54,025 nucleotides of DNA from SZUA-287 sp036397975. Its GTDB lineage: Bacteria; Bacteroidota; Ignavibacteria; UBA10030; UBA6906. The stretch is taken from assembly GCA_036397975.1 (NCBI GenBank), contig DASWHW010000214.1, positions 1-54,025 on the forward strand, read 5' to 3'. Every line of letters begins with the position of its first letter. The stretch's first letter is position 1. The notes beneath the pieces were generated by a model. That model worked only from the letters and a program-made list of their open reading frames with translations, was not told the DNA's origin and made no database searches. This document shows positions 41,540-50,214 of this stretch, in pieces. Both the position numbers and the translations under genes were made by a program.

Positions 41540-42049
41540 TCAATCTCGTGTTTCGTTTCGTCGTAACTGCTCCAAGCCTTCCCATCGGGAATCAACGATA
41601 GTACTTGAGCAGGAACATTGTTCGGCGTTGCGATCTTTTCCGCATTCGGGACAGAGTCCCCTGCAATCGGGGGTGCATAACAACTTCAGGGGAATTCCAA
41701 TAACAACTGTTTGCCGGACGTCATCCGAAAGATTGATGGTGCTGACACCATGTGGAATAACCTGCATCTCCGTTTGGTCGATGGCCCCTTCCTCACTTCC
41801 CTCCATAAGGTAGAACATTCTGTAGGATGTTTTGATTGGAAGGTCAAACTCCCGAACACAGCGATCACATGCAAAATGCCCCGTAGAACTGATCGCCGCC
41901 TGCAACGCAATTTGATGAACCGACTTGTCCAACGACGCCTTCACCAATACGCTTCCGGAAAAACTCTCCCCCAGATTAAGCTCCTCCGGAGCTACCTCAA
42001 ATTCGTATTCGTGAATACCCTCAGACAGTCCCCCCACCTGAATCTTCAT
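41540..42049 (-). CDS. DUF177 (YceD) family protein
   Basis: A 169-residue YceD-type protein, usually encoded just before rpmF. It has a central CDRC and a C-terminal Cys cluster (LLCTPDCRGLCPECG then CSC), the pattern of the DUF177 family. The ATG at 42049 follows AAAGGGTGG at 3 nt and starts at the normal MKIQVGG; a TTG 18 bp upstream is less likely. YceD homologues affect 23S rRNA accumulation and rpmF expression. This is the first gene of the 13-gene block. Confidence 0.93.
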   Translation of the reverse strand: MKIQVGGLSEGIHEYEFEVAPEELNLGESFSGSVLVKASLDKSVHQIALQAAISSTGHFACDRCVREFDLPIKTSYRMFYLMEGSEEGAIDQTEMQVIPHGVSTINLSDDVRQTVVIGIPLKLLCTPDCRGLCPECGKDRNAEQCSCSSTIVDSRWEGLEQLRRNETRD

Positions 42050-42520
42050 GGTCCACCCTTTTGCCAAAAGAACTTAAGAGCCAAACTTGCGCATTTGATT
42101 CGGAAACAGCACAAAAGAGATGGGTTCATTTTGGGCGAAAAATTCAAAAAACCGCGAAAAAGATAGAAAAAAATGCCAAGAGAGTCAAGCAAACTCAAAT
42201 GCCTCCCTATCTTCCTATAGGAACCACGGATCCAATCGATTCTTATGTGACGACTCGTGAGAGAAGTGTCTGGCTTCATTTAGATCAAGAGACCCATGTT
42301 CGCTCAGATTTCCCACGAACCGCCTGTCTGTCACCGGGATAAGGAATTCAATGTGTTGCGGATAACAACTTTGCCTTGTGGTGTTAATTATCTTTTGAAC
42401 AAATCACCAGGCGATTTTCTCTTCGTTTTGAAATTTTTCCAATAGATCCCCCACCTCAGGAATACAGATCATCTGGATTGTACCGGATGTGATTTCGTTA
42501 GTTCTCAAAGGAGACGGTCT
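42050..42520. promoter_or_regulatory. 471 bp divergent intergenic region
   Basis: The largest gene-free stretch, between the DUF177-led block (minus) and the TPR-like pair (plus). It must contain promoters for both, but no strong consensus could be picked out. It includes an A-rich segment (about 42130-42170) and a perfect 12-bp palindrome TTCCTATAGGAA at 42212-42223, a possible operator. A 93-codon open frame crosses it but its lysine-rich product simply follows the A-rich DNA. Confidence 0.5.
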
Positions 42521-42961
42521 GTGGCACCAAGAAAAGATCTTGAAGCAGAGAACCATGTCAACAGCATGCAGGAACTCCTCGAAGGCACCGGCGTTGCTGG
42601 TTTTCAGCACTCTTCTCCGGATGAAATTCGACACGAGCAGATGCAGGGGTTTCCGTCGAAAGGGCGTCTGTTCGAAGCAGACCAGCAAACAAAACTCGAT
42701 CACCTTCTAGGTGCCGCCGAGTACGTCGGAAGAGATCAATTGCACCTTGCGATGGCAGAAATCCGTTATGTGCTGGAAGTCGATCCGGAGCACTCGCTCG
42801 CGAAGAAATACGCTTGCGAGTTAAACGACCTATTGAGAGATGGGCAGCCAGTTGAACCATTGCCCGAGGAGAGCAATTCTCGGAAGAGTGTCTTGATGAC
42901 AATGCTCGGTCTGGCGATCGCCACCCTTTCTGCTGTTGTTTGGTTAGCAGGAAAGTTCTAA
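42521..42961 (+). CDS. TPR-like protein with C-terminal membrane tail, first of a paralogous pair
   Basis: A 146-residue protein, with GTG start after AAAGGAG. It has a disordered, acidic N-terminus (about 1-55), a helical block resembling a single tetratricopeptide repeat (about 57-105, containing EIRYVLEVDPEHSLAK), a charged linker, and a single membrane helix at the very C-terminus (about 125-145). This topology is tail-anchored: the TPR-like domain would face the cytoplasm. Its block aligns with the next gene's product at IRYV-E-DP--S-A. No family recognised. The stop overlaps the next gene's ATG by one base (TAATG). Confidence 0.75.
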   Translation: MAPRKDLEAENHVNSMQELLEGTGVAGFQHSSPDEIRHEQMQGFPSKGRLFEADQQTKLDHLLGAAEYVGRDQLHLAMAEIRYVLEVDPEHSLAKKYACELNDLLRDGQPVEPLPEESNSRKSVLMTMLGLAIATLSAVVWLAGKF

Positions 42962-43548
42962 TGAGTGGTCTTGAATCAAATAGCAAGGAATCTGCAATGG
43001 TCGAACAGAATACAGAAGAACTGGCAACTCAGTTCAACGTTGTTGCTGAAGGAGGCCTGGGTCCGGACTCCAGAGGCATCTCGGCGATCAAGTCAACGGA
43101 GAATCAACCCACTCAGACACAGTCGGGCTCTTTAGAAAAAATGAAAATTCGCTGTTTCCAGACCGCGGCGGATTATCTCAGCAAGGGATACTATCAGAAG
43201 GCGTTGGAGCAGATCCGCTATGTTGTTGAGATCGATCCATCCAATTCTATCGCTCGAGACTTTGAGCGAAAGGTTGTCGATCTTGCTATGGCGGAACAGA
43301 AGGTGAAAGAAATCAGGAAGACGCCGAAAGAGGTTACGAAAACCCCGGAGCGGATACCGCCGGTATTAGTCCCTCAGCACGCAACTCCATCACGAGAGCC
43401 TCTCTCGAAGTACACACTTATTCTCATTGTTGTTTGCGTTATTGCGCTTGCCGCCGGTGCCGGTTACTTCTTTGCAAAGCGAGAGGGTCCTGAAGTTCGT
43501 TATGCACCCATCGTAACAGAACCAGCCGGGCAGGTTTCGACCAAATAG
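42961..43548 (+). CDS. TPR-like single-pass membrane protein, second of a paralogous pair
   Basis: A 195-residue protein whose ATG overlaps the preceding stop (TAATG) and is preceded by AGGAAAG. A disordered N-terminus of about 50 residues leads to a TPR-like block (ADYLSKGYYQKALEQIRYVV, then EIDPSNSIARDFE), a Lys/Pro-rich linker with repeated KTP motifs, one membrane helix (about 150-168) and a 25-residue tail. Homology with the upstream gene covers about 48 residues with some 16 identities. The pair probably arose by duplication. Function unknown; a membrane scaffold or adaptor is possible. Confidence 0.77.
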   Translation: MSGLESNSKESAMVEQNTEELATQFNVVAEGGLGPDSRGISAIKSTENQPTQTQSGSLEKMKIRCFQTAADYLSKGYYQKALEQIRYVVEIDPSNSIARDFERKVVDLAMAEQKVKEIRKTPKEVTKTPERIPPVLVPQHATPSREPLSKYTLILIVVCVIALAAGAGYFFAKREGPEVRYAPIVTEPAGQVSTK

Positions 43549-43566
43549 CGGTCCCGAAGGTTTTCC

Positions 43567-44523
43567 TCACTTTTTTCTCTCTGCAACATGCCGAAGATGA
43601 TGGGGTAAGAGAGACGCATAAATCGTCTCATGAACAGGTGTTTCGATTTCCAACATCCTCCCGTATCGAAGTATAGTTCCTGATAGAGCCTCCACTTCCA
43701 TTGGTTTCCCGTGCGTAAGGTCGTAAAATAACGACGAATAGGTATCACCCTTCATTCCCCTCACGGTGCCCAAGGTCTTTTCCACGAAGTCCTTCTCAAG
43801 GTTTGCCCCTCGGGCCTTTGCAACGTTGAACGCCTCAGTCATGGCGGCGATCAGTAGACGTCGTGATGGTTCCACATCCAGGATTTGTCCCAGCGTTAGA
43901 CGCGTCATGGCTGTTAATCCAGCTATAGCAGTTATGAAAATGAATTTCTTCCACAAAGCGCTGGTAATATCCGGCGTGTATTCAGCGGAGACCCCGGCCT
44001 CTTGGAGAATTTTCAGAAGCAACTTTCCCCCCTGAACGCTCCGGTGTGAATTATCGAACGAGCCGAAAGTCAGTTTTTTGATTCCACCGGTCTCAGTAAT
44101 AACCCCGGGCGACGTGATTGTCGCATAAACAAAAGCCACACCGCCCAGCACTTCCCCCTTCGGGAGAAGGACTTTGATTTTCGCCTCGTTATCGACGCCG
44201 TTTTGAAGGCTGACGATTAGGGTTTCTTCACCAACGTTCGGGATGATTTGTCGTGCAACGTCCTCAGTGTCATACGACTTCACACAAAACAGGATTACGT
44301 CGGCGATTCCCGCGTCGACCGGAGTATCAGTTATCTGACCCGGAGGAACGATCCAACTTCCCTCAGAGGAATGAATTTGAAGCCCACGCTCTTTCATTGC
44401 GCGAAGATGCTCCCCTCGTGCGAGAAACCACACATCATTCCCTGCGTTTGCGACCTTTCCACCAAAGAAACCACCGACACCACCCGAACCTACGACAAGA
44501 AATTTCGGCATGCGATCAGTCAC
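43567..44523 (-). CDS. panE: ketopantoate reductase family protein
   Basis: A 318-residue NADP-dependent reductase of the ApbA/PanE family, which makes pantoate for CoA synthesis. The Rossmann loop VVGSGGVGGFFGG is at the N-terminus, followed by FCVKSYDT, SLQNGVDNE with the conserved Asn, and the catalytic Lys region WKKFIFITAIAGLTAM. The GTG at 44523 has AGGAAA 6 nt upstream and overlaps the RqcH gene; ATG 44511 is the alternative. Some family members reduce other 2-keto acids, so the symbol is provisional. CoaBC for the same pathway lies 4 kb away. Confidence 0.85.
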   Translation of the reverse strand: MTDRMPKFLVVGSGGVGGFFGGKVANAGNDVWFLARGEHLRAMKERGLQIHSSEGSWIVPPGQITDTPVDAGIADVILFCVKSYDTEDVARQIIPNVGEETLIVSLQNGVDNEAKIKVLLPKGEVLGGVAFVYATITSPGVITETGGIKKLTFGSFDNSHRSVQGGKLLLKILQEAGVSAEYTPDITSALWKKFIFITAIAGLTAMTRLTLGQILDVEPSRRLLIAAMTEAFNVAKARGANLEKDFVEKTLGTVRGMKGDTYSSLFYDLTHGKPMEVEALSGTILRYGRMLEIETPVHETIYASLLPHHLRHVAERKK

Positions 44524-46186
44524 GGGAGGTTTCCTGGTTGTGGGGTAGCGTTGGCTCTACGAACAGCACCGATTCACGTTCAAGGACGACGCTCCCAGGG
44601 GATGATCCTTTCGGCTTCCGCACATATTTTTTTTCAGTCATTACCACGGGGACGCGCTTGGCTTTCCTCATCTTGCTGTAGTAAGCAGCAATCGCTGCGG
44701 CTTGCTCTTTTGCTTTTTTCCCGGGTTCTCCTTTGGCGGTACCTACTTTTAGTACCACATGCGAACCGCTTGAGCCACGCGCATGGAACCAGAAGTCCTG
44801 GGGTTTCGCGTGCTTCATCGTCAGCAGATCATTGTTCGCGCTGCTTTTTCCTGCAAGCACCTGAAACCCGCCGTCGACGACGAATGTTCGAAAGGGAAGA
44901 GCAAGGCGTCCTTGTTCTTTTCCTCCCAATCCCAGTGCTCTTAGGTCATCATCGTTTTCTTTCATATATCTTTGTAAACCCTCCCGGGAATCAATTTTGT
45001 TCAGTCGTTCAAGGAGTTGCGCTGTTCTTCTATTGCGCTCCTGAACGGATGCGCGGCGCCCAAGCGCTTTTTCTCTTGCTGCTCGAGACTTCTTTGCCTT
45101 CGTAAAAAAAGATTGTGCGTTTTGTACCGGCGTAAGTGAAGGGTCCAGTTTCAGCGATCGCATGGATGTGCCATCATGATACGAATACGATTTAGTGCCC
45201 TTGACAATCTCACCGGCGTGAGCAAGAATGACCATTCCCGCTTTCAGATAGATACTCTCCTTCCCGTTGAGTTCAGAATCAAGCTGAATCGCATGTAAAG
45301 TGAGTTCATCTTTTTCCAAAATCTTCTCCATTTTTGTGCGAAGCGTCTTGAGTCCTTGCTGCAAGCCCTTCTCTTTCTTTCTTCCGAAAAGATAAAATCG
45401 TATAGCCCCGGAGACATCATCAAAAACTCTCTCCTTAAGATGTTGATATTGCCGGAGGGCGATCAGGGAAAAATATTCGGGTATGAATGTTCCTCGGGGT
45501 GCAACCTCTCCGTATACCCGTGGCGATGGGTCAGCAACCTCAGAAAGAATTTCATTCAAACAAAAGCCGGTTTGTTTTCTGGCAGCAGGGGTGACTTCTT
45601 GAGTCGAAAGCGAAGGGTCAATCCCAGATCGAACGAACGTCTCCTCGATCAATTCCTTCCCGAGGGTTGGTAGTGATGCCTTCAACGCCGACGCGGCGGC
45701 CAGGTCCGGTCTCGAATCAAAAATAGCATCGATATTCATCGCCGGGGACTCAACCTCCGGAAGGGGTTCGAGCATCCTCCCGACGAGTTTTCGAGCATTG
45801 ATGAACGAATCAACGATTTTACCGTCAGCTTGGGTTAAGAAGACATTTGCTTTCGGCCCAAAGAACCTTGCCCAGAGCTTGTTCCCGGATCCTAGTGCAA
45901 TGAAAAGCTCCCTGTCGGAGGGATGAATCTGGCATGAATTGACTACGTCACCGACGCAGGAAGGGAATAGGCTGGCTGTATTTACCCTTGCACGGGAGTG
46001 ATTGGGGTGCAAGTACAGGGTGTTCGTGGAAGGTGTGCAATTCACCACGACCACGGTTTCGGTTCCCTCAAACGAAAGGACTAGCTCGTCTTTAGCCTGG
46101 GAGTAGACCTCTCGCACTCTCAACCCTTGGAACTTCCGCGTCAAATCCCTGGCAATGCATGCCAGTGTGTTATAATTACTTACCAT
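44516..46186 (-). CDS. rqcH: NFACT protein, Rqc2/RqcH homologue
   Basis: A 556-residue protein with NFACT-N (about 1-200), coiled-coil regions, and C-terminal NFACT-R (about 440-540) with the conserved DFWFHARGSSGSHVVLK. RqcH binds obstructed 50S subunits with peptidyl-tRNA and adds alanine tails that mark stalled peptides for degradation. Family members in Firmicutes were first called fibronectin-binding proteins. Length and domain order are normal. HflX at 6.9 kb is a second ribosome-rescue factor in this window, but not linked in position. Confidence 0.92.
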   Translation of the reverse strand: MVSNYNTLACIARDLTRKFQGLRVREVYSQAKDELVLSFEGTETVVVVNCTPSTNTLYLHPNHSRARVNTASLFPSCVGDVVNSCQIHPSDRELFIALGSGNKLWARFFGPKANVFLTQADGKIVDSFINARKLVGRMLEPLPEVESPAMNIDAIFDSRPDLAAASALKASLPTLGKELIEETFVRSGIDPSLSTQEVTPAARKQTGFCLNEILSEVADPSPRVYGEVAPRGTFIPEYFSLIALRQYQHLKERVFDDVSGAIRFYLFGRKKEKGLQQGLKTLRTKMEKILEKDELTLHAIQLDSELNGKESIYLKAGMVILAHAGEIVKGTKSYSYHDGTSMRSLKLDPSLTPVQNAQSFFTKAKKSRAAREKALGRRASVQERNRRTAQLLERLNKIDSREGLQRYMKENDDDLRALGLGGKEQGRLALPFRTFVVDGGFQVLAGKSSANNDLLTMKHAKPQDFWFHARGSSGSHVVLKVGTAKGEPGKKAKEQAAAIAAYYSKMRKAKRVPVVMTEKKYVRKPKGSSPGSVVLERESVLFVEPTLPHNQETSRD

Positions 46187-46353
46187 GAACTTGTCAACAA
46201 TATATTGAAAAAACCCCGCCCTACCTATAAAAACGACAAATTCCTGTTGATAACTTGTGGGTTTCTATGTGCATTTGAGGTGGGGAAGTTTCCTTTGCAA
46301 GTCCAGACGCCTTTTCGTATTTTCAATCCCCTAATCGATTTTTTCGAGGGTTC

Positions 46354-47232
46354 ATGATAGCAAGTATGACCGGCTTTGGTCGGGGCGAATCTTCATCCAA
46401 GGGGATTTCGGTGTCGGTAGAGATTCGCAGTGTCAACAGTCGGTATCTCGAGGTTTCTGCCAGACTTCCCCGTTCCGTTTCAACGAGAGAAAATGAGATA
46501 AAAGAGATCCTGCGGAAAAGAATTTTCCGTGGGAAGTTGAATGTCCTTGTCTCCGTGGAGAGGGAAAACGGCGGCGAAATTCCTTTGAAGATCAACGCAG
46601 AAGCAGCTCGTTCATACCTCAAACTGATGAACCAACTCAAAAAGGCGACGCGTCTGAAAGAGTCGGTGAAGCTTGAACATCTGTTGAAGTTTTCGGAAAT
46701 ATTTGAGCCGATGGCAATCGAGGAGACAGATGAAGCGGAGTGGTCGGTATTGAAAAAGGCGCTTTCCAAATCGATTGATGCTTATGACAAGATGCGGCAG
46801 GACGAGGGAGCGGAGCTCAAACGTGACTTCGTGAAGAGAGTTGAATCGATTGAACACTCCCTTGCAGACATTGATCGGATCTCAAGGGAGCGAATTCCGG
46901 TGGAGCGGACACGCTTGCGAGAACGAATTCAACAACTGATGGGAAACGACTCTTTTGAAGAGAGCCGGCTCGAACTCGAAATCGCACTTATGGCTGATAA
47001 GCTCGACGTAACGGAGGAAGTGGTGCGGTTTCGCAGCCACAATAAGTTTTTCCTTGAGGCGCTTGACAATGATGAAGCCGCTGGTAGAAAACTCAATTTC
47101 CTGGTGCAGGAAATGAACAGGGAGGCCAATACCATCGGATCAAAATCGAGTTCGACAGAAATCGCGCACCTGGTAGTCGGGTTGAAGGAAGAGCTGGAGA
47201 AAATCCGCGAGCAGCTGCAGAACATCGAATAG
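46354..47232 (+). CDS. yicC: YicC family endoribonuclease
   Basis: A 292-residue YicC/YloC protein. Family landmarks: MTGFGRGE at the N-terminus, VEIRSVNSRYLEV, the long helical middle, and the C-terminal block from GRKLNFLVQEMNREANTIGS to the end. YicC of Escherichia coli is an endoribonuclease affecting small RNAs. It is often encoded just before gmk and rpoZ, exactly as here (1 bp to gmk), and heads the plus-strand housekeeping operon. Confidence 0.95.
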   Translation: MIASMTGFGRGESSSKGISVSVEIRSVNSRYLEVSARLPRSVSTRENEIKEILRKRIFRGKLNVLVSVERENGGEIPLKINAEAARSYLKLMNQLKKATRLKESVKLEHLLKFSEIFEPMAIEETDEAEWSVLKKALSKSIDAYDKMRQDEGAELKRDFVKRVESIEHSLADIDRISRERIPVERTRLRERIQQLMGNDSFEESRLELEIALMADKLDVTEEVVRFRSHNKFFLEALDNDEAAGRKLNFLVQEMNREANTIGSKSSSTEIAHLVVGLKEELEKIREQLQNIE

Positions 47233-47233
47233 C

Positions 47234-47803
47234 ATGCAGCGCGGGAAACTGATCGTTATTTCCGCGCCAAGCGGGGCAGGTAAAACCACCATCGCGCGGG
47301 AAATACGAAAACGGTATCCCGAACTTGGCTTCTCCGTATCGGCGACGACACGACCCCGACGGTCGGGAGAAGTGGAAGGCGAGGATTATTACTTTCTGTC
47401 AAAGGAAGAGTTCGAGCGGCAGGCAGAGGCCGGGAAGTTTGTAGAGTGGGAAGTCGTCTTCGGCAATCTGTACGGAACAATCAAAAAGGAAGTAGACCGA
47501 TTCATCAACAAAGGTCATCATCTTCTCTTTGACGTTGATGTGAATGGCGGGCTTTCGATCAAGAGTGTGTATCCGGATGCGTTGTTGATTTTCATAAGGC
47601 CCCCGAGCTTTGAAGAGTTGCAACGGCGGTTGCGCGATCGAAAAACGGAAGATGATGTTGCGCTCGCTACGCGATTGGAGCGGGTGCCGATGGAACTGGA
47701 AAAAGGAGCAAAGTTCGATGTCGAGGTCGTCAATGACAAACTGGAACGGGCGATCGACGAAGTAACGACGATTATAAAAAAACATCTAACAACAATGGAA
47801 TGA
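47234..47803 (+). CDS. gmk: guanylate kinase
   Basis: A 189-residue kinase that phosphorylates GMP to GDP. The P-loop is SAPSGAGKTTIAREI; the GMP-binding SATTRPRRSGEVEGEDYYF and the LID-region Arg residues (RRLRDRKTED) are present. It is followed by rpoZ, whose start lies 17 bp after the gmk stop, the common gmk-rpoZ pair. Confidence 0.97.
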   Translation: MQRGKLIVISAPSGAGKTTIAREIRKRYPELGFSVSATTRPRRSGEVEGEDYYFLSKEEFERQAEAGKFVEWEVVFGNLYGTIKKEVDRFINKGHHLLFDVDVNGGLSIKSVYPDALLIFIRPPSFEELQRRLRDRKTEDDVALATRLERVPMELEKGAKFDVEVVNDKLERAIDEVTTIIKKHLTTME

Positions 47804-47820
47804 AAAGAGGAGATTCTCGC

Positions 47821-48150
47821 ATGCCAATTAAGCCGCTTGATCTTGATGAGTTTATCAGTAAGGCATCCAATGTTCATGAAGCGATAGTCGCAGCGTCCAA
47901 ACGTGCGCGACAGGCGAATGATGACATCCGCATTGAGTTTAACCAGCGGGTGGAAATGGTCGTCACAAAAATGGAAGCTGAGATCGAGGAGAATGAAGTG
48001 AATCCTGATCAGCTGAAGATCAGCCTGGAATTTGAGAAGCGACCGAAACCGACCGAGGTCGCCCTCGATGAACTGATGGCAGGTAATGTCGAGTGGCGCT
48101 ACAAAGAACCCGAGGAGCCGATCATCGCCCCCAGCGAAGACACCGAATAG
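47821..48150 (+). CDS. rpoZ: RNA polymerase omega subunit
   Basis: A 109-residue protein of the FCB-type omega family, longer than the 90-residue enterobacterial form. The conserved core is KASNVHEAIVAASKRARQAND, and the product is acidic throughout its C-terminus. The ATG at 47821 follows GAGGAG with suitable spacing; an ATG 21 bp upstream would overlap gmk and lacks that signal. Position after gmk supports the call. Confidence 0.9.
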   Translation: MPIKPLDLDEFISKASNVHEAIVAASKRARQANDDIRIEFNQRVEMVVTKMEAEIEENEVNPDQLKISLEFEKRPKPTEVALDELMAGNVEWRYKEPEEPIIAPSEDTE

Positions 48151-48165
48151 GCATTTCCCGGGGCC

Positions 48166-49377
48166 ATGCTTGAGAACAAGCACATATTGCTGGGAGTGAC
48201 GGGGGGAATCGCGGCATATAAAAGTGCGTGGCTCGTGCGGGAGCTAAAGAAAGCGGTGGCTGATGTTCAGGTGGTGATGACGAAGTCTGCGACTGAGTTC
48301 ATCACACCCCTCACCCTTTCAACACTCTCGCAGCGCAAAGTTCTTCTCGATCTGTTTCCACCATCCCCCGATGAAACATCTGCACAATGGACCGAACATG
48401 TACAGATGGCTCTCTGGGCGGATATCATGGTGATCGTGCCGGCCTCGGCGAACACTGTTGCAAAGCTTGCTCATGGTCTGGCCGACAACTTCCTCACCAC
48501 TCTTGTTCTTGCGCTCCGATCACCGCTGGGCGTTTCACCGGCCATGGATGTGGACATGTATAATAATGAGATCACCCAACGGAACATTGACATCTTACGG
48601 GAGACAGGCTGCTTTGTCCTGGATCCGGAGGAAGGTGAATTGGCCAGTGGTCTTTCCGGCCAGGGACGCCTTCCCGAAATCGAGAGGATCGTCAAGTGGA
48701 TCGATGGAATTCTCGAGAACACTCACCAGGATCTGCGTGACAGGAAAGTGTTGGTCAGCGCAGGCCCAACCTTTGAACCGATTGACCCGGTTCGCTTTAT
48801 CGGGAACCGCTCGTCGGGGAAGATGGGATTCGCCCTCGCGAATGCAGCCGCTCAACGGGGAGCAAGCGTGACCCTGGTTAGCGGCCCGGTACATTTACGG
48901 ACTCCTCGCAACGTAAAGCGCATTGATGTTCATAAGGCTGAAGAAATGCAAAAGGCGATGGACAAGGAATTTCAGACCACCGATTGTGTTCTCATGGCCG
49001 CGGCCGTGGGGGATTACGCTGCTGAAACGCCCTCTCAACAGAAGTTGAAGCGCGAAGGTAAGGAACAACTCTCCCTGCAACTGAAAGCAAACCCCGACAT
49101 TCTGAAAAACCTTGGGGGGAGGAAGAAAAAACAGGTGATGGTCGGCTTTGCCCTTGAAACCGAAAATGAAGTTGCCCATGCCCGCAAGAAGCTTGCTGCG
49201 AAGAACCTGGATCTGATCATTCTGAATAACCCCAATGTTGAAGGAGCAGGCTTCGACGCCGATACAAACGTTGTCACGCTCATTTCATCGGATGGGATGC
49301 AGGAACGATTGCCGAAGAACTCGAAATTCAATATTGCTCACCAGATTCTGGATCGCGTCGTTCCGCTCTTGAAGTAA
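48166..49377 (+). CDS. coaBC: bifunctional phosphopantothenoylcysteine decarboxylase / synthetase
   Basis: A 403-residue fused CoA-synthesis enzyme. The N-terminal flavin decarboxylase domain CoaC (about 1-185) contains GVTGGIAAYKSAWLVREL, the PASANTVAKLAHGLADN block and the PAMD motif. The CoaB synthetase domain (about 190-403) begins VLVSAGPTFEPIDPVR and includes AAAVGDYA and the KxKR-like Lys-rich loop. Uses CTP, phosphopantothenate and cysteine. Fusion is the usual bacterial form. It lies 15 bp after rpoZ. Confidence 0.97.
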   Translation: MLENKHILLGVTGGIAAYKSAWLVRELKKAVADVQVVMTKSATEFITPLTLSTLSQRKVLLDLFPPSPDETSAQWTEHVQMALWADIMVIVPASANTVAKLAHGLADNFLTTLVLALRSPLGVSPAMDVDMYNNEITQRNIDILRETGCFVLDPEEGELASGLSGQGRLPEIERIVKWIDGILENTHQDLRDRKVLVSAGPTFEPIDPVRFIGNRSSGKMGFALANAAAQRGASVTLVSGPVHLRTPRNVKRIDVHKAEEMQKAMDKEFQTTDCVLMAAAVGDYAAETPSQQKLKREGKEQLSLQLKANPDILKNLGGRKKKQVMVGFALETENEVAHARKKLAAKNLDLIILNNPNVEGAGFDADTNVVTLISSDGMQERLPKNSKFNIAHQILDRVVPLLK

Positions 49378-49381
49378 ATCA

Positions 49382-50179
49382 ATGCCAGATCAAAAAGAAG
49401 AAAACCTGAGAACAACAGTTGATGGTGTCATCCGGGACGTCCGGGTGTTTCTGGAAGAGGAACGTGCTCTTTTTGGTGACACACTTCTGCTCAATCCGGC
49501 CCTTCCCCCAACGGAGGCACCAATGAAGCAGAAAAAAGGAGACGCATCTGCGGAACCCCTGTTATTTGAATCGGCAATTGACGCCGCGCCGGTTTCCGGC
49601 GAGACGTGGGCAAGTGCCACCTCTGTCGATGATCTGAACAAACAAATCTGTAACTGCGTCAAATGTTCGCTCGGCCACACACGGACGAAATTTGTCTTCG
49701 GCGTCGGAAATCCGAAAGCAACTTTTATGCTGGTGGGGGAAGCACCCGGTGCGGATGAAGATGCGCAGGGTGAGCCATTCGTCGGACGGGCAGGACAACT
49801 GCTCAACAAGATTCTCGAGGCAATCAACTTCAAGAGAGAAGATGTGTTTATTGCCAACATTCTCAAATGCCGCCCGCCAAACAACCGGAATCCGTTGCCC
49901 GAAGAAGTGGAACTGTGCATCCCGTATCTCAAGAAACAGATCGAACTGATTCGTCCCAAAGTGATTCTCTGTCTCGGACTGGTTGCGGCGCAGAATCTCC
50001 TTGGCACGAAGGAAAGCCTCGGTCGCCTGCGCGGGAAGCAATTGATATTTGCCGGGACACCGGTGATGGTGACGTACCATCCTGCGGCGCTCCTTCGCAA
50101 CCCGAACTGGAAACGTCCTGCGTGGGAGGATGTGCAAGCGGTAAAGAAGCTACACGATGAACTCGTGGCAAAAGGATAG
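49382..50179 (+). CDS. family 4 uracil-DNA glycosylase
   Basis: A 265-residue Fe-S uracil-DNA glycosylase (UdgA type). Motif A is GEAPGADEDAQGEPFVGRAG, and the late motif VTYHPAALLRNP. The four cluster Cys are seen as CNCVKC (two of them), then KCRPP and LCIPYL. An N-terminal extension of about 85 disordered residues precedes the core, longer than in archaeal/Thermus enzymes. Removes uracil from deaminated cytosine. Placed 4 bp after coaBC and just before dnaB. Confidence 0.95.
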   Translation: MPDQKEENLRTTVDGVIRDVRVFLEEERALFGDTLLLNPALPPTEAPMKQKKGDASAEPLLFESAIDAAPVSGETWASATSVDDLNKQICNCVKCSLGHTRTKFVFGVGNPKATFMLVGEAPGADEDAQGEPFVGRAGQLLNKILEAINFKREDVFIANILKCRPPNNRNPLPEEVELCIPYLKKQIELIRPKVILCLGLVAAQNLLGTKESLGRLRGKQLIFAGTPVMVTYHPAALLRNPNWKRPAWEDVQAVKKLHDELVAKG

Positions 50180-50214
50180 GATCATGAATATTCAATCAAG
50201 AAAAGAATTCTAGC

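Noticed and set aside
42061..42342. 93-codon open frame in the large intergenic region
   Set aside because: Its lysine-rich product mirrors the A-rich DNA, it has no Shine-Dalgarno and it overlaps the DUF177 promoter area.
44248..45105. 285-codon frame antisense to panE and rqcH
   Set aside because: It crosses the junction of two well-supported genes on the other strand and has a low-complexity Ser/Leu/Arg product.
46191..46253. DnaA-box-like nonamers (TTGTCAACA, TGTTGATAA) upstream of yicC
   Set aside because: Only two imperfect matches, no AT-rich unwinding element and no dnaA/dnaN nearby; the dnaB gene alone does not mark an origin.
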